NCBI RefSeq assembly: GCF_033097365.1
Contig: NZ_AP028461.1
Coordinates: forward strand, 3,782,001 to 3,846,000
Length of the DNA: 64,000 nucleotides
DNA from: Actinoplanes sichuanensis
GTDB taxonomy: Bacteria; Actinomycetota; Actinomycetes; Mycobacteriales; Micromonosporaceae
Direction of reading: 5' to 3'
Part shown: piece after piece, positions 1 through 10,395 of the stretch
Numbering within the stretch: the stretch's first letter is position 1
Layout: each line of letters opens with the position of its first letter
Program-made: the position numbers and the translations under genes
Notes under the pieces: model-generated
Databases searched by the model: none
Seen by the model: only the letters and a program-made list of their open reading frames with translations
Told to the model about the DNA's origin: nothing

Positions 1-23
1 CCTCGTTCACGTTCCCGAGATGA

Positions 24-39
24 TCTCGGCGGGCCGAGA
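24..39. terminator. Short GC hairpin, possible terminator of an upstream gene
   Basis: Arms TCTCGGC and GCCGAGA pair perfectly around a 2-base GG loop. There is no T-run, so this could be an actinobacterial hairpin terminator for a gene left of the window or an operator half. Seen in sequence; role inferred. Confidence 0.35.
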
Positions 40-70
40 ATAACCACAGTGGATCGATCCGTGCTGTCCC

Positions 71-84
71 GTTCATCGATGAAC
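71..84. promoter_or_regulatory. 14-bp perfect palindrome upstream of the MauE/MFS pair
   Basis: GTTCATCGATGAAC is a perfect palindrome about 60 bp before the GTG at 143. A TAGGGT at 104-109 could serve as a -10 element, which would put the palindrome near -35, a usual repressor position. No cognate regulator is encoded next to it here. Confidence 0.4.
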
Positions 85-142
85 ATGGCCCTCCGGTGCC
101 GGGTAGGGTGGTCCATCGAGGGATCTACGGGGAGGTCCGGAA

Positions 143-673
143 GTGAGTTATGCGTTGGTCGGCGCGCGGGTGCTGATCGGCCTGGTGTTCGCGGTCTCGG
201 CGGTCACGAAACTGCGCGCCTTCGCCGCGTTCCGGGTCTCTTTGGCGGCGATGCGGGTGGTGCCGAGACCGCTGGTCGGGCCGGTCGCCGTCGGGGTCGT
301 CGCGGCCGAGTCGGCGATTCCGGTGCTGCTGCTGGTCCCCGGCGCGCAGGCGGCCGGGTTCGTGGTCGCGGTGCTGCTGCTCGCCGCGTTCTCGGCCGGG
401 ATCGCCCGGGTCCTCGCCACCGGGACGACCGCGTCGTGCCGCTGTTTCGGGGTGTCGGCGGCCCCGTTCGGCCGTCACCACCTCTACCGCAATGCGGTGC
501 TGACCGTGGTCGCCGCGGCCGGTCTGATCGCCGCGGTCCGGCCGGGCCAGGGTCCCGCGCCGGCCGGTGCGGCGGTCGCGGCCGGGGCGGCGGCCGTCGC
601 CGCGCTGGTCGTCGTCATGCTCGACGACATCGTCGAGTTGTTCCGGCCGGAGCAGCCCGCCGTCCACCGATGA
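143..673 (+). CDS. MauE/DoxX-like four-helix membrane protein
   Basis: A 176-residue protein that is nearly all hydrophobic, with about four membrane helices. It carries the CRCFG motif after helix 3 that is typical of MauE-like proteins, which are thought to handle disulfide or electron transfer across the membrane. The GTG start at 143 is chosen because GGAGGT lies 6 bases upstream (131-136). Its stop overlaps the next gene's ATG in an ATGA quartet, so the two are translationally coupled. The physiological partner is unknown, since no methylamine dehydrogenase genes are visible. The family is fairly clear, the function is not. Confidence 0.75.
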   Translation: MSYALVGARVLIGLVFAVSAVTKLRAFAAFRVSLAAMRVVPRPLVGPVAVGVVAAESAIPVLLLVPGAQAAGFVVAVLLLAAFSAGIARVLATGTTASCRCFGVSAAPFGRHHLYRNAVLTVVAAAGLIAAVRPGQGPAPAGAAVAAGAAAVAALVVVMLDDIVELFRPEQPAVHR

Positions 674-1866
674 CACATCCGCTGCGGCAGGCCGCTTTCG
701 CTCGGCTGTGGGCGGCGGGGTTCTTCGGCGAGATCGGCCAGTGGGCGCTGATGCTCGCCCTGCCGCTGTACGTCCTCCAGCTCACCGGGTCGGCGCTGAT
801 CACCTCTGCTGTCGCGCTGCTCGGCCTGCTACCGAGTCTGGTCTTCGCACCCCTGGCCGGAGCCGTCGCCGACCGGTGGAACGTGGTGCTGCTGCTGGTC
901 CTGCTGAGTGCCGGTCAGGGCCTGCTGCTACCGGCGCTGCTGCTCGTCGACGACACCGACGACCTGTGGATCGTCTACCTGGTGTCGGCCGGTGAAGCCG
1001 CACTGGCCGCCATGTTCGAGGCCGCGAAGAACGTCGCGGTCGCCACCCTGGTCGCCGAGGACCAGCTCGTCGCCGCGAACGCGGCCATCGCGCTGAACGC
1101 CAACCTGGGCCGGCTGGTGGGCAGCCCGCTCGGCGGTGTGGTGCTCGGCTTCTGGGGCCTGCCGGGTGTCGTCACCCTCGGCGGGGCGGCGTTCGCCGTC
1201 GCGGCGGGCCTGGCCGCCACCGTGCCCCGGCACCGGGCGGTCGGGATGTCTCCGCCCGCGTTCTGGCGCGGGTTCGGCGACGCGCTCGGCAGCATGTGGC
1301 GGATCCGGGAGTTGCGGGCTTGCGTGGCCATCGAGGCCCTGACCGCCGTCGCGCAGGGCATGTTCGTGGTGTTGTTCCTGCTGTTCATCACCCGGCTTCT
1401 CGGCAAGGGTGAGACCGAGGCGGGCCTGCTGCGCGGCGTACAGGCGATCGGCGGTCTCGTCGGCGGGGTGACCGCGGGCCTGCTCGCCCGGCGGCTGGGA
1501 CCGGCCCGGCTGCTCGCGGCCGGGCTGCTCGCGTTCGGTGTGGTCAGTGCCGTGACGTGGAACGCGTCGTCCTTCGCGACCGCGTTCTGGGTCTACATCG
1601 TGCTGTTCGTGATCGTCGGAGTGCCGGGGGTCTACACCCACGCCGGTTGGCTGTCGATCCTCCAGCGGGCGGCACCACCGGCGATCCGCGGCCGGGTCCT
1701 CGGCGCGACGCTCGGGCTGGCGGACGGGTTCCAGGCGCTGGGCATGTTCATCGCCGGTGTGCTGGCGGGCACCCTGTCCACGCTCACCCTGCTCAACGCG
1801 CAGGCCGCCCTGTTCCTGGTGGCGGCCGTCGCGGTCCGGCTCCTGCCGACGCCTCGGCGGCCGTGA
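670..1866 (+). CDS. MFS transporter (MFS_3-like exporter)
   Basis: About 398 residues with twelve predicted membrane helices and the MFS loop motif APLAGAVADRWN between helices 2 and 3. The protein resembles drug or siderophore exporters of the MFS_3 group. The ATG at 670 overlaps the TGA of the MauE-like gene by 4 bp. The same frame stays open upstream to position 49, but that extension is low-complexity Arg/Gly/Ala sequence antiparallel in character to real protein and overlaps the MauE-like gene, so it is rejected. The substrate cannot be told from the sequence. Confidence 0.85.
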   Translation: MTHPLRQAAFARLWAAGFFGEIGQWALMLALPLYVLQLTGSALITSAVALLGLLPSLVFAPLAGAVADRWNVVLLLVLLSAGQGLLLPALLLVDDTDDLWIVYLVSAGEAALAAMFEAAKNVAVATLVAEDQLVAANAAIALNANLGRLVGSPLGGVVLGFWGLPGVVTLGGAAFAVAAGLAATVPRHRAVGMSPPAFWRGFGDALGSMWRIRELRACVAIEALTAVAQGMFVVLFLLFITRLLGKGETEAGLLRGVQAIGGLVGGVTAGLLARRLGPARLLAAGLLAFGVVSAVTWNASSFATAFWVYIVLFVIVGVPGVYTHAGWLSILQRAAPPAIRGRVLGATLGLADGFQALGMFIAGVLAGTLSTLTLLNAQAALFLVAAVAVRLLPTPRRP

Positions 1867-1950
1867 GCGCGCCTCCTGCCGACGCTCTGACCGCCGTTCC
1901 TCCCAGTGCCGCCCCGGCCGTGAGCGCGGGCCCTGCCGATGCCGGCGACC
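1840..1950 (+). repeat. Degenerate direct repeats at the 3' end of the MFS gene
   Basis: CTCCTGCCGACGC occurs at 1840-1852, inside the gene, and again at 1873-1885, just after the stop. GGCCGTGAGCGCG occurs at 1859-1871 and again at 1916-1928. A third, weaker copy follows. This looks like local duplication of the gene tail. The gap up to 1993 holds nothing else I can recognise. Confidence 0.4.
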
Positions 1951-1993
1951 GCCGTGACCCCGGCTCCTCTCAGAAACCGGCGACCGCCGGGCG

Positions 1994-2809
1994 TCAGGCG
2001 ATGCGGGCGACAGCCCCGTAACCGGTGGCCTCGGCCGGGGTGGGGCGCGGGCCGGGCTGCGGCCGCCAGTCGGAGACCGAGACGATGCCCGGCTCGAGCA
2101 GGTCGAGACCGTCGAAGAAACGGCTCACGGCGGCCAGCGGGCGCGGCGAGAACACCGGCTTGATGTTCTTGTTCACCGCGTCCATCGCGGCGATCGTCTC
2201 GGCGTCCAGCGGGTCGAACGTCGCATGCGACAGCACCAGAAAACTGCCCGGCGGCAACGCGGCGACCAGTTGCTGGACCACCGCCCACGGATCCTCGTGG
2301 TCCTCGACGAAATGCAGCAGCGCCACCAGCAGCAACGCGACCGGCTGGGAGAAGTCCAGAGTGTCGCGCAGCGCCGGGTCGGCCAGGATCTGCTCCGGCT
2401 TACGCGCGTCGGCGTCGATGTAGGCGGTCGCGCCCTCCGCCGAACCGGCCAGCAGCGCACGGGCGTGCACGAGAACCAGCGGGTCGTTGTCGACGTAGAC
2501 GATCCGCGACTCGGGCGCGATCCGCTGCGCGACCTCGTGCACATTGTCCGCGGTCGGCAGGCCGGTACCGATGTCCAGGAACTGCCGCACCCCCGCCTCA
2601 GCGGCCAGGAACCGCACCGCACGCTGCATGAACGCCCGGTTCTCCCGGGCCGCGGTGCGAATGTGCGGGAACACCGCGGCGATCGCCTCGGCGGCGTCCC
2701 GGTCGGCCTGGAAGTTGTCCTTACCGCCGAGCCAGTAGTCGTAGCGGCGCGCGGGATGCGGCTTCGTCATGTCGATCCGGGCCGCAAGGTCCGATCTGTC
2801 GGTGCTCAC
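1994..2809 (-). CDS. DUF574-type SAM-dependent methyltransferase
   Basis: A 271-residue protein of the large actinobacterial Methyltransf_19 (DUF574) family, whose substrates are largely unknown. Family hallmarks visible are the N-terminal ARRYDYWLGGKDNF segment, the SAM-binding loop FLDIGTGLPT and the acidic VYVDNDPLVL strand. The start is set at GTG 2809, giving VSTDRSDLAARIDMTKP, because a GGGAG ribosome site sits just upstream. The frame is open further upstream but with unconvincing sequence. It is divergent from the AhpD-like gene at 2900, and the 90 bp between must hold both promoters. Confidence 0.85.
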   Translation of the reverse strand: MSTDRSDLAARIDMTKPHPARRYDYWLGGKDNFQADRDAAEAIAAVFPHIRTAARENRAFMQRAVRFLAAEAGVRQFLDIGTGLPTADNVHEVAQRIAPESRIVYVDNDPLVLVHARALLAGSAEGATAYIDADARKPEQILADPALRDTLDFSQPVALLLVALLHFVEDHEDPWAVVQQLVAALPPGSFLVLSHATFDPLDAETIAAMDAVNKNIKPVFSPRPLAAVSRFFDGLDLLEPGIVSVSDWRPQPGPRPTPAEATGYGAVARIA

Positions 2810-2899
2810 CAGGATCTCCCAGAAGTCCGTGACACGAGGCGGCCGAGTGTAGCCCGTTCGGAGGAGGACGCCCGCCCCCAGCGCATGATGACGTGAAGT

Positions 2900-3388
2900 G
2901 TGCCGCACATCGATCTTCCACCACTGCCCGGAATCGCCGGCCTGCTGGCCGGCTTCCCGCAGACCGCCGAACCCCTCAACCACCTGGCCGAGACCCTGCT
3001 ACGAGGCCCGTCACCGCTGTCCCCCGCACAGCGCGAGACCATTGCGGCGTACGTGTCCCGCCGCAACGAATGCACGTTCTGCGCCGAGACACACGGCGCG
3101 GTGGCCCGCCGACTGGGCGCGGACGAGTCGGACCCGCTGATCGTCGCGCTGCTGACGATCGCCGACCGGGTTCGGGTCGACGGCCGCTCGGTGACCGCCG
3201 ACGACATCGCCGCGGCCCGGGCGGCCGGCGCCGACGACCGGACCATTCACGACACGGTGCTGATCGCGGCGGCGTTCAGCATGTTCAACAGATACGTCGA
3301 CGGCCTCGGCACGCTGGCCCCCACCGACCCGGCCATGTACGAGAAACACGCCCACAACCTGGCCACGAACGGCTACCTCCCTCAGTAG
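2900..3388 (+). CDS. AhpD-like / carboxymuconolactone decarboxylase-fold peroxidase-related protein
   Basis: A 162-residue all-helical protein with the AhpD-type redox motif C-T-F-C followed by ETH (CxxCxxxH) around residue 58. Proteins of this fold reduce peroxides through that cysteine pair or serve as partners of other antioxidant enzymes. The GTG at 2900 has no strong ribosome site, so a leaderless transcript is possible. The 3' end overlaps the convergent SDR gene by 7 bp. The family call is good; the actual substrate and reductant are unknown. Confidence 0.8.
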   Translation: MPHIDLPPLPGIAGLLAGFPQTAEPLNHLAETLLRGPSPLSPAQRETIAAYVSRRNECTFCAETHGAVARRLGADESDPLIVALLTIADRVRVDGRSVTADDIAAARAAGADDRTIHDTVLIAAAFSMFNRYVDGLGTLAPTDPAMYEKHAHNLATNGYLPQ

Positions 3389-4098
3389 GCCGGTTTCGTG
3401 CCGGTGTGGTCGGCCAGCGCCGCCAGCAGCGCGTCCTGGAACCGGTGGTCACCGACGGCCGGGTGCGGGGTCTGCCGCTTCTGGTGGTGCCAGTAGCCGC
3501 CGGTGGTGAGCGCTTCCGGGTCGTCGCTGGTGGCCAGCCACTCCTGGGTCAGGTGCCCGAGGCGCAGATCGTCGGGGGCACCCGGCCCGCCCATCTTCGT
3601 CGGCACCCAACCCGGGTCGACGCAGTTGCTGACCACACCGGCCCGCAGCCGGGCGACCGCGGCGGCCAGCGCGGTGACGAACAGCTTGCTGTCCGAGTAG
3701 TTTCCGGAGGTCAGCCGGCCCACGTCGGCGCGGCCGCCGCGGTGCATGCCGCTGCTCAGATAGATCAGCCGCCGCGGCCCGTCGATGAGCGCGGTCAGCA
3801 GATACGGAGCGACCACGTTGACCGGCATGATCAGCGATCCGGTGTAGATCCCCGCGTTGTGAATGACCACGTCGACTCCGCCGAGCCGGCCGACCTGCTC
3901 GGCCACAAGCCGGGTCTCCCCCATGTCGGCCAGGTCACCGGCGACCGCGAGCGCTCCACGCCGGACCAGGTCCGCGACGGCTGCCAGCCGCTTCTCGTCC
4001 CGCGCATGCACGATCACCTCGTGCCCTTCACCGAGCAGAGTCTCGGCGGCGGCCCGCCCGAGCCCATCCGCCGACCCGGTGATGAAGATGCGTGTCAC
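3382..4098 (-). CDS. Short-chain dehydrogenase/reductase
   Basis: A 238-residue classical SDR. It starts directly with the Rossmann strand and the cofactor motif TGSADGLG, has the HNAG motif (VIHNAGIYTG) and the catalytic YSDSK (YxxxK). It should act as an NAD(P)-dependent oxidoreductase; the substrate is unknown. The GTG at 4098 overlaps the TGA of the upstream kinase-like gene (GTGA), so the pair is probably translated together. The family is usually about 250 residues, consistent with this start. Confidence 0.88.
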   Translation of the reverse strand: MTRIFITGSADGLGRAAAETLLGEGHEVIVHARDEKRLAAVADLVRRGALAVAGDLADMGETRLVAEQVGRLGGVDVVIHNAGIYTGSLIMPVNVVAPYLLTALIDGPRRLIYLSSGMHRGGRADVGRLTSGNYSDSKLFVTALAAAVARLRAGVVSNCVDPGWVPTKMGGPGAPDDLRLGHLTQEWLATSDDPEALTTGGYWHHQKRQTPHPAVGDHRFQDALLAALADHTGTKPAY

Positions 4099-4670
4099 GG
4101 TGCGCCTGCTTCCCTGTCCTCGGTGGCCCACCCGGTCAGATCGATGATTCCGGTGGCGATGTCGGCGATCGTGCGTCCGTCGGTCGGCACCCGATGCACC
4201 CGGCCGGAGACGGTCCGTTCGAGTTCCCGTGCCATGAGGTCGCTGCGCTCGATGTGCCGTTCCAGTGCGGTGCCCTTCTCCCGCTCGGCGAGCCGCCGCC
4301 GAGCGGTGGCGTCGTCAGCCGTCAACAGAACCGCGGTGACCAGCGGATCGTCACCCATCGCCGCGGTCAGCGCATCGACGAACCGCACGCTGACCGTGTT
4401 CGAATAGATCATCCGCCGGTAGCCGAGCTCCCGGTAGTTCGCCCACATCGCAGCCAGGTTCCGTTCCGCCAGCCCGTGCTCCCACGGCGGCGGGTAGGCC
4501 AGGTCGAGATTGTCACCCTCGATCAGGCAGTGCCGGATCCTCAGCTGGGACAACTGCTCGTGAATCTCGTGACCGACACTGGTCTTGCCCACCCCGGACC
4601 GGCCACCGAGGAGAAGCACCGAGCTCCGCGCGCCCGGCCCGCCACCCTCGCGATCCGTGCGGCCGGTCAC
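4095..4670 (-). CDS. P-loop nucleoside kinase-like ATPase
   Basis: About 191 residues with a clear Walker A (GGRSGVGKTS) near the N terminus, then a YPPPWEHGLAERNL region and an Arg-rich lid (ARRRLAEREKG), as in small-molecule kinases of the AAA_33/Zeta type. It most likely phosphorylates a small molecule, but which one is unclear. GTG 4670 is chosen because GGAGGGG lies 5-6 bases before it; GTG 4694 is an alternative without a ribosome site. It is the first gene of a two-gene operon with the SDR. Confidence 0.75.
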   Translation of the reverse strand: MTGRTDREGGGPGARSSVLLLGGRSGVGKTSVGHEIHEQLSQLRIRHCLIEGDNLDLAYPPPWEHGLAERNLAAMWANYRELGYRRMIYSNTVSVRFVDALTAAMGDDPLVTAVLLTADDATARRRLAEREKGTALERHIERSDLMARELERTVSGRVHRVPTDGRTIADIATGIIDLTGWATEDREAGAP

Positions 4671-4737
4671 CGCGTGCCCCTCCGTCAACGCCACGACCGT
4701 TCAGCTCGCGCCGTGCCGCCCGCCTGTCGGCCTGTCG

Positions 4738-5385
4738 TCACGTCGGCACCGTACCCGATTCCGATTTCACCGCCTGGATCAGTTCGACGGTGCCGGCCTT
4801 GCGGCGCACCGATTCGGTGATCTCGAAGCCGGTGGCGCGGACCAGAGGGAGCTGGCGGCGGGTGAAATGCTCACCGGCGGAGGGGATCGACAAACGCTCG
4901 ACCAGCCACTGCAGGGCGAAGATCGGGGGCCAGGTGCTGGCCACGTGGTCGAAGAGCAGCAGGCGGCCGCCCGGCGTCAGGACCCGCCACATCTCGGTGA
5001 CCGCGGTCCGTGGGTCGGCTATCGCGCACAGCGACAGCGCGCACACCACGGTGTCGAACGAGCCGTCGGCGAACGGCAGCCGGGCCGCGTCGGCCTCCCG
5101 CAGGTCCACGGCGCGGCCCAGGTCGGCGGCCCGCTGCCGGGCGACGGCCAGCATGCCGGGGCTGACGTCGACCCCGGTGACGGTCACCGACGCCGGAAAG
5201 TGCGGCAGGTTGCGCCCGGTGCCGACACCGACGTCGAGCACCCGGCCCTCGACCCGGGCGCCGAGCCACTCCCGCCCACCGCCGAACCAGAACCGCTCCG
5301 GCAACGCGATCTGCCGGTCGTAGCCCGGGGCCGCTCTGTCCCAGACCCGACGTGCCTTCACGGCACCTTCCGAAGTCTCCACCAT
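4738..5385 (-). CDS. Class I SAM-dependent methyltransferase (UbiE-like fold)
   Basis: A 215-residue protein with motif I VLDVGVGTGRN, motif II VTGVDVSPGM, and the FDTVVCALSLCAI and RVLTPGGRLLLFDH segments of small-molecule methyltransferases. The C-terminal part has the LPLVRATGFEI pattern common to lipid or quinone methyltransferase relatives. ATG 5385 is picked because GGGAGG lies 3-8 bases upstream and the conserved protein begins there (MVETSEGAVKARRVWD); the frame is open upstream to 5532. It stands alone after the cupin gene on the same strand. Confidence 0.85.
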   Translation of the reverse strand: MVETSEGAVKARRVWDRAAPGYDRQIALPERFWFGGGREWLGARVEGRVLDVGVGTGRNLPHFPASVTVTGVDVSPGMLAVARQRAADLGRAVDLREADAARLPFADGSFDTVVCALSLCAIADPRTAVTEMWRVLTPGGRLLLFDHVASTWPPIFALQWLVERLSIPSAGEHFTRRQLPLVRATGFEITESVRRKAGTVELIQAVKSESGTVPT

Positions 5386-5537
5386 GGCCTCCCTACCGCC
5401 GATGCTAGGCCCCGCCGGCACCACCCCGTCTGTGTTGATCATGAGGATGGGAGAGGCGCTGCGAACCGGTCTCTGACCGCCGCCCGAGGCCTCGGCGCGA
5501 CATCTGAGGCCGAACCGCTTCACCGACACCAACCGGT

Positions 5538-5640
5538 GGCGTCACTGGTGGTCGGCCTTCTGGCAGGCCTCCTCGCCGCATGGACCGACGCGAGCCGGAG
5601 GCGTCACTGGTGGTCGGCCTTCTGGTAGGCCTCCTCGCCG
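5538..5640 (-). repeat. 41-bp direct repeat duplicating the 3' end of the cupin gene
   Basis: Positions 5538-5578 and 5600-5640 are identical except for one base (5564 versus 5626), with a 62-bp period. The right copy is the real end of the cupin gene, coding VGEEAYQKADHQ and stop. The left copy codes GEEACQKADHQ and stop but has no gene attached. It is a local duplication remnant in the 218-bp gap before the methyltransferase gene. Confidence 0.85.
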
Positions 5641-6011
5641 ACCGGCTCGAGCCAGGTGGTGGGGTCGGTGCCGTCGGGGTGGGCCTCGAGCATGGCCAGG
5701 TGGCTCATGAACGTGTCGGCGGCGGCGCCGTGCCAATGCTCCTCGCCAGGTGGGCAGACGACCGTCTCACCGGCGTGGATGCGCAGCACCGTGCCGTCGC
5801 GCGTGCCGACCAGGCCGACGCCCTCGGTGACGTGCAGGGTCTGGCCGACAGCGTGCGAATGCCAGTGGGTGTGGGCGCCCGGCGTGAACCGGACGAGCGC
5901 AACGATCATCCGCGACGGACCGGTCCCGTTGTAGACCGGCGTCATATAGACGTCGCCGGTGAACGCCGTGGCCGGGGTCTTCACCGTGGGGCGAACGGGC
6001 AGAAGCTCCAT
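5604..6011 (-). CDS. Small cupin, hydroxynitrile-lyase-like
   Basis: A 135-residue single-domain cupin. The metal-binding motifs are complete: HTHWHSHAVGQTLHVTEG (HxH...E/Q) and PPGEEHWHGA. The opening (MELLPVRPTVKTPATAFTGDVY) and these motifs match the small manganese cupins that include bacterial (R)-selective hydroxynitrile lyases and many untested relatives. ATG 6011 is preceded by GAGGAG at a good distance. Upstream sequence in the same frame is not conserved-looking. The true substrate is unknown. Its last 41 bp are duplicated downstream. Confidence 0.8.
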   Translation of the reverse strand: MELLPVRPTVKTPATAFTGDVYMTPVYNGTGPSRMIVALVRFTPGAHTHWHSHAVGQTLHVTEGVGLVGTRDGTVLRIHAGETVVCPPGEEHWHGAAADTFMSHLAMLEAHPDGTDPTTWLEPVGEEAYQKADHQ

Positions 6012-6178
6012 GAGTGCGCTCCTCGAGGAAAGTTCGGTGGCTTCTCCATCAAACTCCCCCACCGGCGCCGCGGGGAGGCCCTGCTGAGGCAGGTAACAGC
6101 AGTACCACCCTCGGCGCGCCGAACTCGAGGCCCACGAAAGCGGCTTGAGAAGCCGGACCGAGAGCACGGGCGAGAGCG

Positions 6179-8461
<2,283 letters not shown>

Positions 8462-8478
<17 letters not shown>

Positions 8479-9004
8479 GGGCGGCGATGAACGGTTCGCG
8501 GACGACCGGGTCGCAGTGGGCCTGTTCGAGGGCGCGTTTGTCGGCGTCCGGGTCGGGTCCGGCGACGTGGTCGGTGCCGGCGGCGCAGGCGACCGGCACG
8601 GAGCCACGGCCGTCCCAGGCCGGCCCGTGGGGGAAGGTGACGTCGATGACGACGGGCCGTCCGTCGAGGTGAACGACCAGGTAGCGGTGCACGTCCCAGA
8701 GTCCGTCGGCGGGCACGGCGGCGGCGACGGCAGTCCCGAAGTCACGGACGGCGTCCGCCGGCATGCATCGATAGACCCGGTGGATCAACTGCGGTCGGGT
8801 GTACGGCCACCGCTGCCCGATCACCGCGGCGAGCAGCGCGTGTTTGGTCGAGCAGGTGCCCCGCCATTCGGTGAGGGCGCCGAGCGGCGTGCGTTCGCTG
8901 GGTCGCGCATAGGGCATGGCGTGCACCGCCGCCACGACATCGACCATCGCGGCGTCCTCGCCCAGCCCCGTCCGCTCACTGAAGGGTCTCCACACGGGGA
9001 CCAT
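8462..9004 (-). CDS. Transglutaminase-like cysteine protein of unknown function
   Basis: 180 residues from ATG 9004. Three spaced motifs suggest a papain/transglutaminase-type triad: C51 in WRGTCSTKHALL, H106 in LWDVHRYLVV and D121 in PVVIDVTFP. No signal peptide or membrane helix is visible, so it should be cytoplasmic. The frame is open upstream to 9259 but overlaps the divergent membrane gene and reads as Arg/Pro noise. The ribosome site (AAGAGA) is weak. It is convergent with the MerR fusion (17-bp overlap). Fold assignment is moderate; the reaction is unknown. Confidence 0.65.
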
Positions 9005-9057
9005 CGTCTCTTTCGCGTTTCGGCACGCGGGCCGGGGGGCTCTGCAAGCATCGGGGC

Positions 9058-10125
9058 ATGGATGTGGTCGCGGAGGACGCCGGAGAAGCGGGCGAAGCGA
9101 GCGAGACGGCCGAGGTCGAGCAGGAGCTGCCGCCGGCCGAGGAGCGGGAACGCGAACACCATTTCTGGGTACGGGCCGTCGTGCTCGCCGTTCTCGGGGT
9201 GGCGATCGTGGCCCTGCTGGGCAGCACGCTGCTGAGCATCTCGCACGCGCCGACGCCACATCACGTGCCGCTCGGGTATGTCGGTGACGACGGCACCCGG
9301 ACGGCTTTGGAGACGCAGGCCGGGGACGCGCTGGACGTCAAGGTGTACGGCAGCCGGGACGAAGCGATCACCGGGATCAGCCGGTTGGAGGTCTACGGCG
9401 CGGTGATCGTCAGCGCCACCGGCATGGAGCTGCTGAAGTCGACGGCCGCGTCGCCGCAGGTGGCGGCCACGTTGACCGCGCTGATCGGGAGGAGCGGTGC
9501 GACGCCGACGGTGACCGAGATGTCGCCGCTGCCGTCGGGTGACTCCAGCGGCGGCAGCCTTGCGGTGATGCTGCAGGTGGTGATCCTGGGCGGCACGATC
9601 GGTTCGATGGGTCTGGGTCGGCTGGTGCCGCGTTACCGGGCGAACCCGGCCCGTGGCGAGCTGCCGCTGCTGTTCCTGATCCTGTACGCGTTCTGCATCG
9701 GTGGCGGTGTGGCCGGGCTGGCCCGGGCGTTCGGTGTCGGCACGCACGTCGACTACGAGCATCTGACGCTCTGCCTGGCCCTGGTCAACCTGGCGGTGAC
9801 CGCGTCGACGAGTGCGCTGGTGTCGCTCGTGGGCGCGGCCGGCGGGGCGGTCGGCGGGGTGCTGTACTTCCTGATCGGCGCCCCGATCAGCGGCGCCGCG
9901 ACCGCGGGTCCGCTGATGCCGGCGTTCTGGCACCAGTTCGGGCAGGCGCTGCCACCGGGCGCGGGCGCCACCCTGCTACGCCGGGTCCTCTACTTCCCGG
10001 ACGCGCCGATGGGCGGCCCGCTGATCACCCTGTCCGCCTACGCCGGGGTGGGCCTGCTGGTGCTGGGCGTGGTCAACCTGATCGCCGGTGCCCGCCGCCG
10101 CACCAGCCTGGCCGGCCTGCCCTGA
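9058..10125 (+). CDS. Multi-pass membrane protein, ABC-2 permease/YhgE-like
   Basis: 355 residues: an acidic cytoplasmic N terminus (about 1-35), one membrane helix (38-60), an extracytoplasmic part of about 110 residues (60-170), then five or so helices packed in 175-350. This helix-loop-five-helices plan is that of ABC-2 type permeases and YhgE/Pip-like proteins. No ATPase gene lies next to it. The ATG at 9058 is 53 bp from the divergent transglutaminase-like gene. A short GC hairpin follows the stop. Function is not assignable. Confidence 0.65.
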   Translation: MDVVAEDAGEAGEASETAEVEQELPPAEEREREHHFWVRAVVLAVLGVAIVALLGSTLLSISHAPTPHHVPLGYVGDDGTRTALETQAGDALDVKVYGSRDEAITGISRLEVYGAVIVSATGMELLKSTAASPQVAATLTALIGRSGATPTVTEMSPLPSGDSSGGSLAVMLQVVILGGTIGSMGLGRLVPRYRANPARGELPLLFLILYAFCIGGGVAGLARAFGVGTHVDYEHLTLCLALVNLAVTASTSALVSLVGAAGGAVGGVLYFLIGAPISGAATAGPLMPAFWHQFGQALPPGAGATLLRRVLYFPDAPMGGPLITLSAYAGVGLLVLGVVNLIAGARRRTSLAGLP

Positions 10126-10140
10126 CCGGCGCAGCGCCGG
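10126..10140. terminator. GC hairpin directly after the membrane gene
   Basis: Arms CCGGCG and CGCCGG around CAG, immediately after the TGA at 10123-10125. It is short and lacks a T-run, so termination is a guess. Confidence 0.35.
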
Positions 10141-10395
10141 GGTCAGCGTCGCCGTCACGCACAGTGACAGGACGGCGAGTGTGTCCATCGCGGGGGTGGC
10201 GCCGAGCCGGGTGGCGAGCAGGCCGCCGGTGACCGCGCCGATCGCCTGGCCGACCATCAGGCCGGTCGAGTAGAGGCCGAACGCCTGCCCGCGTACCGCC
10301 GGCTCGATGGTTTGGGAGAGTCTCTCCTGCAGCGGCAGGGAGGCGGCGAAGCCGGCCGAGGCGAGGAACGCGAGGACGGCGAGTGGGACGACGAC
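10126..10395 (-). pseudogene. Remnant of an MFS transporter (C-terminal piece only)
   Basis: On the minus strand this piece reads PLAVLAFLASAGFAAS, then SQTIEPAVRGQAFGLYSTG, LMVGQAIGAVTGGLLATRLGA and TLAVLSLCVTATLTPAL. That is the last three or so helices of an MFS transporter, including the RGQAFG loop. There is no start codon or N-terminal two thirds, and the reading frame runs on into unrelated sequence on both sides. It abuts the ArsR remnant on the other strand near 10385-10400. Broken gene, not expected to be functional. Confidence 0.75.

Noticed and set aside
49..669. In-frame upstream extension of the MFS protein to 605 residues
   Set aside because: It is Arg/Gly/Ala low-complexity sequence in the wrong frame of the MauE-like gene; the true start is the coupled ATG at 670.
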